DNA of 64,000 nucleotides from Didymodactylos carnosus (taxonomy: Eukaryota > Rotifera > Eurotatoria > Philodinida > Philodinidae), in NCBI GenBank assembly GCA_905250885.1, contig CAJNOQ010000026.1, forward strand, positions 38,450 through 102,449, given 5' to 3'. Both the position numbers and the translations under genes were made by a program. This document shows positions 9,826 through 21,000 of this stretch, piece after piece. The first letter of the stretch is position 1. Each line of letters opens with the position of its first letter. Below the pieces are notes generated by a model. It did not search any database. It was not told where the DNA came from and was given only the letters and a program-made list of their open reading frames with translations.

Positions 9826-12157
9826 TGTGGATTGTACTGTCAGTAGATGACGTTTTTTGTTATGAAAACTGACTGATTGCTGGCGACATCAGTCTATGGA
9901 CTACAGAAGAGGTTTGCTTAGCTTTTTTCTCTCTGCATCTGTAGACATTTCAGGTCATATCTTTGAGCATTATCTCTCTCGCGGTTAAAAACGAATTTTT
10001 TGTTTTTCTCTCTTGTGATTGGCTTATTCATGGAATATTTGACAGCTATTTTTCCGTATTTTGCGCACAAACACAGAGACAGAACCATTTTGTAAGACCC
10101 TAGACTACCTAAAGTTAAGGGGGGTTATGCGCTCATTCTCTTTTTTCTTCATACTTGCATCTCGGAAACATGATTCAGTCGCATGACTTGTTTACCAATA
10201 ATTAATTGCGATGAATGACTAGTTCTTCCGTTCGAAGCAATTGTAGGTTGATCTTCTGTGGTAAGACCGTTCGAAATTGAGCTTATATTGAGCCAAATAT
10301 TTATCTTGCCTTCTATTTTTTGGATTGATGATTTTCTTAAATATCTCTAAATCACCTCTGGTCTGGATCCGAAATCCACAACCGTATTCGTTTTAAGTAC
10401 ATACTGTCTACTAACAAATAATTTTATAAAAATAGTTTTAGAACTTTTGGTTTAGCTATCGTAGAAGATCTTCTAAGTACACTTGACTTGACCAAAACTC
10501 TTGAGAAACCTTCAGGTTTTGAGTTTTTACAAAACAAAAGCTGTTTTAAATACCTACAGGTGAACTGTGTCGGATGAGCTTGTTTAAAAAATTAAATGAT
10601 AACGGTGACGATTTTTAATTTTAATATCTTCGAAAGCCCCCTGTGCTCAAAAACTCGATCCTCAAGAAGTCCACTGTCAAGTCAGAATCAACCAAATCCA
10701 ATACCACCATCAGATAGGGCAAGGTTGAAAACCCTTAAGATCCAGAGGATATGTTGCTTTGTCCATTACTTAGATAGTATATATTGGAAAGATGCTGATT
10801 AACAGAACGAAATAAGGTCATTTTCACCGAAAGAAAAATTTTTTTACCTCGAAAGAAAAAGAAGAAATGTGCAAATAATATTCTTATGTAGGTACTTTAA
10901 CAGAGGACATGAAAGTATTTATTCAAGTGTATATCGCATGTTTTTCCTCTAGCTCACTTTTAACATTGATTGTCACGAAAAGTCATTTAAATTTGTTTAT
11001 TTTATTATTTATTATGATAGAATAGAAATATTTTTTTTGATTTGTTATTCTACCTAACCGACAGTGTACAAATGCAACAATAATTTGGTTGTTGTTAGGG
11101 ATTGGAGGGGATAAAAATTTTGCTTCGCAGAAAGTGGCTGGCGAAATAAAGTTTTCGAAATTTTTTGCAGAAAGTTGCTGGTGAAAAACCGTAAGAGATT
11201 TTACCAGAAAGTCCAAAAAATTTTTTAGGGTAGTCCAGCCCCCCTTTGATCGGGAACCCTGATACCAGCGTCACAGGGCTCGAGAAGTTGAAGAAAATTG
11301 ACTTTGAACTTAGAAAGTTTTCATGTATTCATTAATAGTTTGTTGTCCAACCCCATTTGTTCTTCAGATGAAAAATAATTCTCTCTCTTCAAATGTCATT
11401 TTCACTTCATTTTTCTTAAATCTACCTTTTAAACCAACTGAAATCATAATGAAGGTGGTGTGGTGAACCCTCTATTGACTGTGGATCTTCCGGCAGATTC
11501 AGACTGGATACAGTCTGCCGACATCGCAACTTGTGCGCAGCGCAATTACAAACTAGTTGTTTACGTTGTTTTGTGTCTAATTCAGTCTGTGCAATTAAGC
11601 TCAAATCTGAGAAAATGGTACTGTGTATGTATACTAGGGATTTACCATACTTCGGTAAATGGTAAATGATTCGTTTAGGCCTCTTTGGGTCTCTTCTATC
11701 ATACAGTTAGACGATATACAATCAGTGAAATAAGTATCGCTATAATGCAGAGAAAAATTGTTATATCATTAGCTTATGAATGAATAAAAGTAGAGAAAGA
11801 GTATTTTACCATTCGATAAGTCCAAGACATCTATCAAAACATGCGTTCTTCAACTTGGATCTGTTCTTGTCCGCTCAATAAATGTTTGTGCGATCACTTT
11901 TTCATGTCTGTTTTGATGTTTATCGAAGAGATATACTGTCGTTTATACAGTATTTGACAGGGGGTTTAACTTCCGGTGAATTTTTTTCAGAGATAACATT
12001 CATTTTTCTCTCCAGGATCAACACCGCCAGAAAGGAGAAAATTATTGTTTCAAGTTATGATTGAGACAATGATGTCTATTTCATCAACTGCAAACTATAT
12101 TAAAACAACGAACAGTTCAACTTGTAGAGAATTTTTCCCTCTACAAACCGGTTATAG
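9826..12157. other. Gene-free stretch
   Basis: No convincing coding exon. It contains the repeat end at 11261 (listed separately) and otherwise AT-rich sequence without recognisable structure. Confidence 0.5.
11080..11261 (-). repeat. Copy of a dispersed repeat ending CAGGGTTCCCGATCA
   Basis: Reading the minus strand from 11261 gives CAGGGTTCCCGATCAAAGGG, the same terminus found at 57348 on the plus strand. Internally the GCAGAAAGTGGCTGGCGAAAT segment near 11135 (plus strand) is similar to CACAAAAAGTGGCTGAGGAA near 57408. It also contains a diverged second copy (GCAGAAAGTTGCTGGTGAAA) near 11166. CAGGG ends suggest a hAT-type element, but no duplication was recovered. Confidence 0.55.
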
Positions 12158-12165
12158 TGTTCCAC

Positions 12166-12265
12166 CAGGGTTGCCAGAACTGGTGACTCATGGGGGACGG
12201 AACAAAGAAATCGTCATGGTGATCCTTTGTTCCGTCCCCCATGAGTCACCAGTTCGGACAACCTG
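12166..12265. mobile_element. 100-bp hAT-type MITE, near-perfect palindrome with 8-bp target duplication
   Basis: The element starts CAGGGTTGCCAGAAC and ends GTTCGGACAACCTG. Its inner arms 12177-12207 and 12225-12255 are 31-bp perfect reverse complements around a 17-nt loop. It is flanked by identical 8-bp sequences TGTTCCAC (12158-12165 and 12266-12273). An 8-bp duplication with CAGG...CCTG ends is the hAT signature. It is too short to encode protein, and the intact duplication shows a fairly recent insertion. Confidence 0.85.
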
Positions 12266-13246
12266 TGTTCCACTGTCGAAGTGAAACACTAAAAATAAGC
12301 AGATTAAGTAATCATATTCAAGATGTTGTCACAGAGCAGGTAGAGTCAATCAGCTTAAAAGACATGTGATTGATGCTTTATTTTAACTTGACTACAACCA
12401 ATATATGCGTTTTTTCAATCGCCATCCAACAGTATATAAAAAGTTAAGTTTTGATGAGTTAAGTAAAAATTGGACTGAGAGATTAAAAACTCATTTTTCA
12501 CGCATGAACTGCTATTATTTTTGACAATTTGTTTAATCACATAGCCCTGATTTTGTTCCTTGCAGTGGTGTATAAACGACAGCATATCTGTTCGATAAAT
12601 ATCAAAATAGACATAAAATAGTGGTCGTACAAACATTGATCGAGCGATAAAATAGATAAATCATTGATTACCTAGATGAAGTAAATGTAGTACTATTTTC
12701 CGAGAAAAGTGAATTTTTGATGATTCATTTATTATTTCTTACATGTAAAGATTGTAAGAAGAATAAATGAATGGAGCAATAATGAAGCAATGAATGAAGC
12801 ATAAATGAATGGAACATACTGTTAGGGATAATTTAATTGCATGTTTGTATAGTATTGTTTCAGCAAATACTTGCATTATTCGTGTATTTTCTTGAGTTTT
12901 GCATCTGTTCAAATGGTTTGTTGTTATCTTTTGCAATAATTAAAAATAGTTCCTTGTTGAAGTTGTTGGTGTACATACGTATCTGAGATCTAAAATGGTA
13001 CTCTTAGTTCATGTCTCAAATCTTTGTCTTGGATTATTTGTAATTTTTCTCAATAGTTTTGATCTGTACTGAAAAATATTGCTTAAGCCTTATTGTTTTT
13101 CACTGACCGGTTGCTAAGCAATCTTCATCAAGTTTATTATTACTATTATTCTTTTACTGTTTGTTCAAAGATAGTCAAAGACCCTCGTTCTGTAATATGA
13201 GATCTATGCCAAATGAAAAACCAATAAAAAACGACTATACTCGGGG

Positions 13247-13671
13247 AACCATTACATGTAGCTCGGCCGAAGGTGATTTCCTAACGTTTTGTGCTATTCT
13301 CTCGTCTTTACATCTTTCGGATGAAAAGACACCCGATGCCAGCAATTGTCTCATTTTGCGAAGAAAATTGTGCTTAACAAAATAGCAGATCTCAGCTCTC
13401 TAGAATTCGTTGTTATGGAAGTATGTCAACAAAACATAGACATACACTTCTTAAAAAAAGAAGAACTTTTTAAGAGTAGTGTTGAAGATTTTTGCAATAT
13501 ATCCTTAACTAAAAATCCTAGAGAGCTGTAAGATCTATCATTTTGTTAAGCACAATTTCTTCGTAAAATGAAACAATTGCTGGCATCAGGTGTCTTTTCA
13601 TTCGCAAGATGTAAAGATGAGACAATAGTACAAAACGAAATCATCTTTTCGCCCGAACTACAATGGTCTAT
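13247..13671. mobile_element. MITE with ~150-bp terminal inverted repeats
   Basis: The left arm (about 13247-13403) and right arm (about 13516-13671) are reverse complements at roughly 85-90% identity, for example GCCAGCAATTGTCTCATTTT versus its complement in AAAATGAAACAATTGCTGGC. The spacer is about 110 bp. Short frames inside are not gene-like. Edges are approximate and no target duplication was settled. Confidence 0.75.
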
Positions 13672-15396
13672 GGACAAATAAATGAATAAAAGATGAAACC
13701 CCAGATAAAAATCATCTGAACATGATAAACGTTTAGGAAAGAAAAAGTTAGATGCGCGCTTTTTGAAAGATAGTAAAGAACTAAAAATAACGGATTCAGA
13801 AAGCTTTCAGCTGCGGACTAGAAAAAACTGTTTGAGAAGAAAAAACATCCATAAGAGAAGAAGTACGAGCATATTTTGATTGATGATAATGGAAAAAAAG
13901 AATAGGAAGCACGATAAACGGAATAAAAAATAGAGCGAGGGTTGAAACGATAATAAATTTTAAATGTGTGCATGTTACAAGAAGTAGAAACTAAGCTGTA
14001 TATCGAATTTGTAATTCCAACTGAATAAGAAAGTTCGAGCATTAGGAATGACGAAATTTTAATCTTATTATTCTAGATGAAAAATTCAATCAAGGAAAGC
14101 GTTTCATTAGAGTTGTTAATATGTAAAGAATAGTTATCATTTAGCAAAGCAATTGTCATTGATTAATGGAAATAATGACGGTATATTGACGAGCCACAAT
14201 AAATTATACTCAGTATCAAAGTTCTATGGATTGGTCAAAAATCACAACAAAAAGAAGAAATAATGTTTGACTATAGCAGTACTCTATCTATCTGTTCAAA
14301 GGACAATAAACGACCACTGCTACTAAATGAAAATAATGGACAATTATAAAATTCTATTATAATGTTAGATTTCTTGTTCCCGACCCAAGGCAATGTCTAA
14401 TGATACAGTAGAAAGTTATTCAGTATAACAAAAGCTAGGCTATTAAATCATATTTTATATGGTCATGAAAAAATGGAGCCAACAATATTAGTCGTTCAGA
14501 AAAATTCAACAGTATTTTTTCAGTAATAATCGATACAAGAAATTATGATATGTTATGTAACTATCACCAAAACAATGTCATATGGGACAATCGAATACTA
14601 GTCATTTATCAGACGAGTGAGGGTTATCTCAGGATGATGTATTCGTTTTTGCAACACGCATGTTAAACGTTATAGTTGAAACTTGTACAATATGAAAAAG
14701 ACCAATTTCAGTCGATCAATTTCTATATGTCAAACTTCTTTAATCGATACTGTTGTTGAAGATCGACAAAAAATACGATCTGGTATTATTTTTGTGTTAA
14801 GAAATATTTCTCATTAAAAGAATATTATACTTTATTCAACGAGAATTTCATCTCATGTTACTGCTGAAAAATGTGATATATTGATCAGATTATTTAGGCA
14901 GATTTAAATTAAAATCAATATCATACCATATGATGTTCGCTTAAATTCATAAACATCAGTTTTCAATTATTATTTATATCAAACATGAGTTTATTTGTAA
15001 TAGTGAACAAAAAAGAGTTATAGTTCATACAGATATAGAAATTAATCATGATAATTAACAACTATTACCAAATGTCTGTTAAAGTTGAAAAACAATAAAT
15101 TTTGCCTAGTGAGTTACAAAATCATGATTCAAATTATGTAAGATTTTTATTTGTTATTACCGTAAGTAAAAGTAATTTTGTATGATTTTGAAATAAAATG
15201 TGTACCTTTTAGTCTAGCATTTTATTTGAACAAATCTCTTATTGATCTAAATTGGGAACCTAAATATATGTTGTCTAGCAAGAAAGATGACACATGAAGC
15301 AATGGGATTTCTGCTTAAGTTTAGTATTTTGTTTTTAATTATTTAAGAAATTATTTGATTTTATTACGGTCCATGCCGTACATTTTTTTACTTTAA
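13672..15396. other. Gene-free AT-rich stretch upstream of the 15.4-kb gene
   Basis: I find no coding exon or clear repeat. The last few hundred bases probably hold the promoter and 5' UTR of the gene starting at 15397, but no specific site can be named. Confidence 0.5.
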
Positions 15397-18183
15397 ATGT
15401 CTTACGTCGAAACACTGTACAATCACTCGGCTCCACCACCCGGTTTCACAAATACTTCATCGGCAAAAGAATCACAGTTGATTGACCTATTGAGTGAAGT
15501 CATTGGCCAATGCAAAGCGTATCCACATTTTTCAGAATCTCGAGTGAAAGAAACCAACTTATTATTGAAAGTTACACAAATTTGGTTATCGTCAACACCA
15601 TTATCATTCAGCAATAATTCTACAAATGATTTTGTACAAAATCTATTTAGTGACGTTTTAAAATTAGTACAAGAAATTATATCAAATGATGATTTCAAAC
15701 AAAAACAACAATTACAACTTTTACAATTATTACCTTCACCTGAGATTGATAATCCATCAATTATATGTTTGAAACCTTCATTGGATGAAGGTTTTCAGAA
15801 TAAAATTTACAATCAACAATCTCAGTTATGTTCAGCGTTAAGTGAAAGCAACGGTATGTTGATTAAGATTATTTATGTCGTACTTTCATCTTTAAAAAAT
15901 TAAACTCATGTTTGTTCATATGGCGAAACAAAATAGCAAAACAAATTTACCATTAGTCTTTCAGTAAACGAGTCATCGTTGAGAACACTATCTATTTTCA
16001 ACTACAATGCTGAGTTTTAGTGTTCACAATTCTTCGCTTAGTACTTTTCTTAAACTTCAGACCGATATCAAGGACGACGACAAGTTGGTCCACCCACGCT
16101 GCTCTGCAAAATTCTGATCAAGCCGTTCTTGTTTCTATTTAGGTTTATGTCCATTAGAAGAACAAACGAATCAGGATGTATCAACTGTCATTGATATAAT
16201 TCATGAACCGATCAATGACAACGTTAATTCATCAATAATCGAGATTATTAATGACGAAGGAAATTTCTCACTTGATGATTTAGCATCTGAATATTTACAA
16301 GATAATATTAGTGATTTGTCTGGACAAAATCTTGAATCACATTGTGTCAATACACCGATTATTATTGCTGAAATAATACAGACAAAAGAAACGGAATCAG
16401 CAACAATACCAAATCTAAATGACTTAGAAAAACATTATATTGAAACCGATAATAATACAAACATTGAAACAACTCTTCCTTCGCCACAGGCATTCATGTC
16501 TACAATTATGAAGAATAACAGTCAACAACAACAAATATCGGCGATGAATAGTAATAATACAATATTTTGCAAAAATAATTCATTTTTCAAAACAATTTTT
16601 ATTTAAATTAGAGCAAGTTTACAATAAGTTTTTAAAATATTTGAAATAAATATTTAATACACTTTTTATGTCCCTATTTCACAACTTTCGTCTAGGTTTA
16701 GCGGTTTCTTGAGAAAAATGAAAGCTATTTATCGTTTAATGTCTCATAATACAGATAAAAGAATAAAACAATTAACATTAAAAGCCTATAATTTGCTACA
16801 GCCAAAAACTATATGCTCTTATTTTGGTCAATATGGATTAACACAAAAAACCTAGACGAAAGTTGTGAAATAAGGACATAAAAAGTGTATTAAATATTTA
16901 TTTCAAATATTTTAAAAACTTATTGTAAACTTGATCTAATTTAAATAAAAATTGTTTTGAAAAATGAATTATTTTTGCAAAATATTGTAATCCATTGACA
17001 GAAACAATGCATTTAGATTTAATCGATGAGAAAAAGGTGTCTATTGAAGATATTTTATTTTCCATACGATTAACGTCGAACGAGGCAGCCGATAATTGTG
17101 TAATATGGAAGCAACCAAGTAAATTTGGTCAAATTTTATGTGAACCTGAAAAACAATGTGATATAACCATCGTAAACTCAAAACAACACGAAGATATCAA
17201 TACATTTTTTAATCATGATTTGTATCAGAAATTATCCCATGTAATCCAAGCGTTACCAAAACATTGCATGAGACAATACCAAACGCCAAATAAACCAGTA
17301 CGAAATAACGATAATCAACGTCGATACAACAATCAACAACATAATCATCAACAGCAACAGCAACAACATAATCATCAACAGCAACAGCAACAACATAATC
17401 ATCAACAGCAACAGCAACAACATAATCATCAACATCCACAACAACAACGTCAAATGTCGTCTACAAGTAATAATAATAATACTAATAATCAGATGGAACG
17501 TCCATGCTTAAATCGTTCTAACGAACAATATCCGAAAAACTATTACCAGCAACAACAACGTTCATCGTATATACCTTCAAACAATCAACCGTATTATCCG
17601 CAAAATCAATCAGATCAATATTATGAAGAACATGTGTCTAGCAGTAGTAATAATAGGCGAAATAGAAACAACACAAAACCGTTTCATCAAGCAAATGACA
17701 GACCAAACGTATCGGAGTCAACACTCTCACCATCAAAACAACAAAAGACTCAAAAACAATTTAATCAAGAGCTATCTATCCATAAAACTCCCGCTATAAA
17801 AAATGCAGTAAGTATATTGATTAAGTTCAAAATATGCTGTTAAAAAACTAGAACCGATCTAGTCTAGTTCTTATTCAGATTTGTGTAAAATTAAGCAGAA
17901 GAGTTCCACATTGCAGAAGTCTCTCAAAACATGTCTAGAAATTCTCATACAGGTATCCATATGAAATTTTTTGTTATTCTAGCATGATTCTCAGTCTACA
18001 ACATATAATAATGCAAATTCGAATAAAAAAAAAGGCCCAGATCCGTCCAGGTACAACAACAGAAGTAAAAAACAAGTACAAACTACGCAGACGGGCAATA
18101 GAACTCGTATTTTTGAAAATTCAAATAATCCAGTCGATCAAACAACTCCGATGCTAAAAGTGAATCGTACTCAGGTAATTTGA
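15397..18183 (+). CDS. Unrecognised Q/N-rich protein, coding sequence carrying a recent MITE in an intron or exon
   Basis: Proposed exons are 15397-15853, 16143-16550, 17002-17807 and 17983-18183, all with GT/AG ends and continuous phase, giving 623 residues. The N-terminal half is mildly acidic with LSEVIGQCKAYPHF and FSLDDLASEYLQD. The middle has VSIEDILFSIRL followed by WKQPSKFGQILC. The C-terminal half is low complexity: three HNHQQQQQQ repeats, then N/Q/S/Y-rich and basic sequence ending VNRTQVI. I do not recognise the family. The LxDLxxxxL and PSxFxxxLC pieces faintly recall the Ski7-like short form of HBS1L, but this is a guess. The second intron is almost entirely the inverted-repeat element at 16559-16988. 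If it is not spliced, the frame stops at 16604-16606 and the second half is lost. An AATAAA lies at about 18270. Confidence 0.7.
16559..16988. mobile_element. Very young 430-bp MITE with 141-bp terminal inverted repeats
   Basis: Arms 16559-16699 and 16848-16988 are reverse complements that differ at only about two positions (G/T near 16613 and C/T near 16673). Ends are ACAATATTTTGCAAAA / TTTTGCAAAATATTGT. It is flanked by AAT on both sides (16556-16558, 16989-16991), a likely 3-bp duplication, which would suit PIF/Harbinger-like or CACTA-like elements. The 148-bp spacer holds a 46-codon ATG frame (16718-16855). The element interrupts the reading frame of the 15.4-kb gene. Confidence 0.88.
17338..17440 (+). 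repeat. 27-bp tandem coding repeat (HNHQQQQQQ)
   Basis: Just over three copies of a 27-bp unit (CATAATCATCAACAGCAACA plus GCAACAA) encode HNHQQQQQQ repeats, followed by a degenerate HNHQHPQQQ copy. The unit is a multiple of three, so copy-number change would not break the frame. The antisense Val/Asp-rich frames over it are artefacts. Confidence 0.9.
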
Positions 18184-19160
18184 TTTTAGCTGTTTAGATG
18201 AATTAATCGGCCATTCAGAGTACTCTCTCATGTGTACGTACAAAATAGGTGAAAAAAATATCGCATTCAAATAAATAAAGAGCAAAAATTTTTTCAATAC
18301 GTTTTATTTATCTTGTTTTCTTTTCTATCCAGTAGGTACAATGTTCATCATCATAAATTTTGTGTGCTCGCACATGTACTAAGCGTAAATCCAAGATAAT
18401 AACAAAGAGACACAACTCATGCACGTAAACTGAATACCTTTGGTAAACGAGGTTTAACATTCTCACTTTTTCTATCTGTATTATTTGATATCTTGGTGAT
18501 ACCGATAACATATTTTCCGTGTGTGTTTTTATCTTTAAAAATTTGTAAGAGAAAACTCAGAATATGATCATTTTTTTTGCTTTAAATAATCGTATGAGAG
18601 AGTACATGCCATATATTCTGAATTATTTCGACAGTTTTATGGAACGCTTCAAATTCTTTTTCTTTTGGTTCGTGCTTCATGTCTATTTTTTTTCTATTAC
18701 ATGAACACGAATCCTGTGAATGAACATGTAAATTGAGAATCTTGTCGCATGGTTATTTTCGCGCGTATAAAGTACCGTACAAAAATCTAAGACCATTTAC
18801 TCTGAACTTTTTCAGTTCTTATTCCATTGACTGAAAATATCGAGTCTAGAATCCTAAAAGTGTATATGTATATGTTTGTGTCTGACCTGAGCAAAAAGAA
18901 TAAATTCTGTGCCTAATGAATTAATTGTTACTTACATATCATTCTAATCGAGAGATTTGAAAAACTTAACCGGTTGAAACAGATTGTAGACTCTCTATAG
19001 TCGGCTACCTTGCGCAATAATTTTAGATCGAGATACTGTTACAGAATGTCTTGATGCTGTTTAGTCTTCTTAAAAAATATCTGGCAAAAAAATGGGAAAA
19101 ACTTTTCAAGAGAAGCTCGAATCGAACTTTGTTACGTGCAAGGTGATCAACCGTGAAGAG
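18184..19160. other. Gene-free stretch downstream of the Q/N-rich gene
   Basis: Contains the likely polyadenylation signal near 18270 and otherwise AT-rich DNA. No exon-like frame or clear repeat was found. Confidence 0.5.
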
Positions 19161-19163
19161 TGA

Positions 19164-19808
19164 GGGGATCAGGGGCCAGTTTCTTAAAAAAACTTCAGCA
19201 AAACTTAAGTGAAAAATTCGTCTTAGCTAAGTGTGTTTCTCAAACATTATTTAACTTAACCCTTGACGGTTGTTCACCTTCGATAGCTGCTTCCGGACCC
19301 AGTTGGACCTACTAGGAAAGGCATCGAAAGATTCAATGGTTTTGTCTGATTTAGACTTGCCATACATCAATCAAAAGCTATGCTTATGCTCTTTGTGGTC
19401 GCGAATATGGCAGCAGTTTTACCGGCACATGAAAAAAAATATAGAGAAGTAATGATAAACAAAAAATTTAAGGTGGATCTGCCTGGATTCTCAAACAGCT
19501 GTCAAGGATTAAGTCACCTCTCGATCCCACTCAAGTTTTCACTTAAGCTTTTAAGTAGAAAATTGTTTAAATTTTATAACTTCTTTATTTGAGGTCCGTA
19601 ACCCACCCAACCTACCATAATTAGATGAACATAACTTTTTCCGGAAATTTGCTGTAAAGCAATCTAAGTTGTCTAAAATACGAATGGTTTTTACTGCATG
19701 ACCTCTGCCCGAATTAAGCTTTTTTAAGAAACGCGCTTAAGTCTTAAGTGCGACTTAAATTTGGACTTAACTTGAAAACTTAACGTTTTTTTAGAAACAC
19801 TCCGGATC
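19164..19808. mobile_element. Palindromic element with CTTAAG words (long copy)
   Basis: The left end (CAGTTTCTTAAAAAAACTTC near 19178) and right end (AACGTTTTTTTAGAAACACT near 19781) are diverged inverted copies. Blocks just inside both ends are dense in ACTTAAGT, CTTAAG and GACTTAA words. GGATC occurs at both outer edges and may be the target duplication. The middle has no recognised coding sequence. Confidence 0.6.
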
Positions 19809-20237
19809 CACAGTTGGTTTTGACTAATCAAGGTTTTAAAATTTCTCGATTAGATTGATATGTTATACGTAAAGCATAAATGATAATTATGTTTCCCTCC
19901 CAGTGCATTCGGATGTAGATTAGATCGGAAAAAGCTTTGAAAAAACTTTGCTTTGTAGCTTCTTGGATAGTCGAAAATCTCATTAGACAGCTACAATCAA
20001 AGCTACTGTATCACAAATCCATTGACATGAGCTATGTTTAACAAGTTTTGCTGTCAAATGCAACGATCTTTTGTGGCTTGAATTTTTGATTTTTTTTCTG
20101 ATAGTTCTCATTTTAACTTCAGAATTATTCATTTAGTTAGAGCTAGCAAATACCAGCTCAGTTCACAACGTTTTTACGTTTTTCAAAAGTCATTAATGAA
20201 GTGGATCGAACGAATCTGCATATTAACGCCAACTGGG

Positions 20238-20440
20238 GGCAGTTTCTTAAAAAAACTTCAAAAAAGTCACTTTTCCTACTTAAGGTTTCACTTAACTTAA
20301 GTTGTCATTCGAGAAACACACTTAAGTCAAATCTTAAGTTTGACTTAAATACGACTTATTTTTTCACTTAAGTTTTGACTTACGTCGATGACTTTTTTTT
20401 GTTCGATGAAGTTCGATGAAGTTTTTTTAAGAAACTCAGG
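20238..20440. mobile_element. Palindromic element with CTTAAG words (short copy)
   Basis: The ends AGTTTCTTAAAAAAACTTC (20241) and GAAGTTTTTTTAAGAAACT (ending about 20436) are exact inverted copies. The inside is packed with CACTTAAG, CTTAACTTAAG, GACTTAAAT and similar words. It shares the end sequence with the 19.2-kb element, so both belong to one family. No protein is encoded. Confidence 0.75.
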
Positions 20441-20442
20441 TT

Positions 20443-20492
20443 AGTTTCATCAAAAGACTTAAATTAAGAAACTTAAGTTTTCTGATGAAACT
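20443..20492. repeat. 50-bp hairpin with AGTTTCATCA arms
   Basis: Arms at 20443-20462 and 20473-20492 (AGTTTCATCAAAAGACTTAA and TTAAGTTTTCTGATGAAACT) pair with one mismatch and a 10-nt loop. It directly follows the CTTAAG element and also contains CTTAA words, so it may be a deletion derivative of a related family. Confidence 0.75.
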
Positions 20493-20516
20493 AGTTATTT
20501 TAATGAAAACTGAAAT

Positions 20517-21000
20517 AAATAGTACTGAGTACAATTTATCCACACCAAATACGAAGAAATTGATCTGTCAATATAGAGCTGCTTTAGTACACTTTTTTCT
20601 CAGTTTAATTAAATAATTTAAGACCAAATAGAGCATTTATTATTTCTCGAAAACAATAACACCGGCTCATTTAAGGTAAATTCGAATATATAAATCGAAA
20701 GAGGAAGGGTTTCTATCTTTGTAGAACGTACTCTCTTCTACAAAATGAGACATTTCCTATTATTATAAGAACTTTAGTATCGAATAGAGTGGAAAATCAC
20801 AATATATTTGCTCTTTCTAATAGCCACATAGAAACTGCATTTAGAAAGCACATTTGAAGTTTTCACTTTTTCAAATATAAATTTCGACTGTTCGATTTGG
20901 TCTTAAAATTACGCACACTGACATGAGAAAAAAAGTGTACTAAAGCAGCTCTTTCTTCGTATTTGCTGTGGATAAATGACACTCAGTATTATTTATATAT
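20517..21000. mobile_element. MITE with ~100-bp terminal inverted repeats
   Basis: The left arm (about 20517-20630: ACTGAGTACAATTTATCCAC ... GCTGCTTTAGTACACTTTTT) and right arm (about 20895-21000) are inverted copies at about 80-85% identity with a few small gaps. The spacer is about 265 bp of AT-rich non-coding sequence. No target duplication was resolved. Confidence 0.7.

Noticed and set aside
17209-17453. Antisense Val/Asp- and Leu/Met-rich frames opposite the poly-Gln repeat.
   Set aside because: Shadow translations of the CAA/CAG repeat; the sense strand explains them fully.
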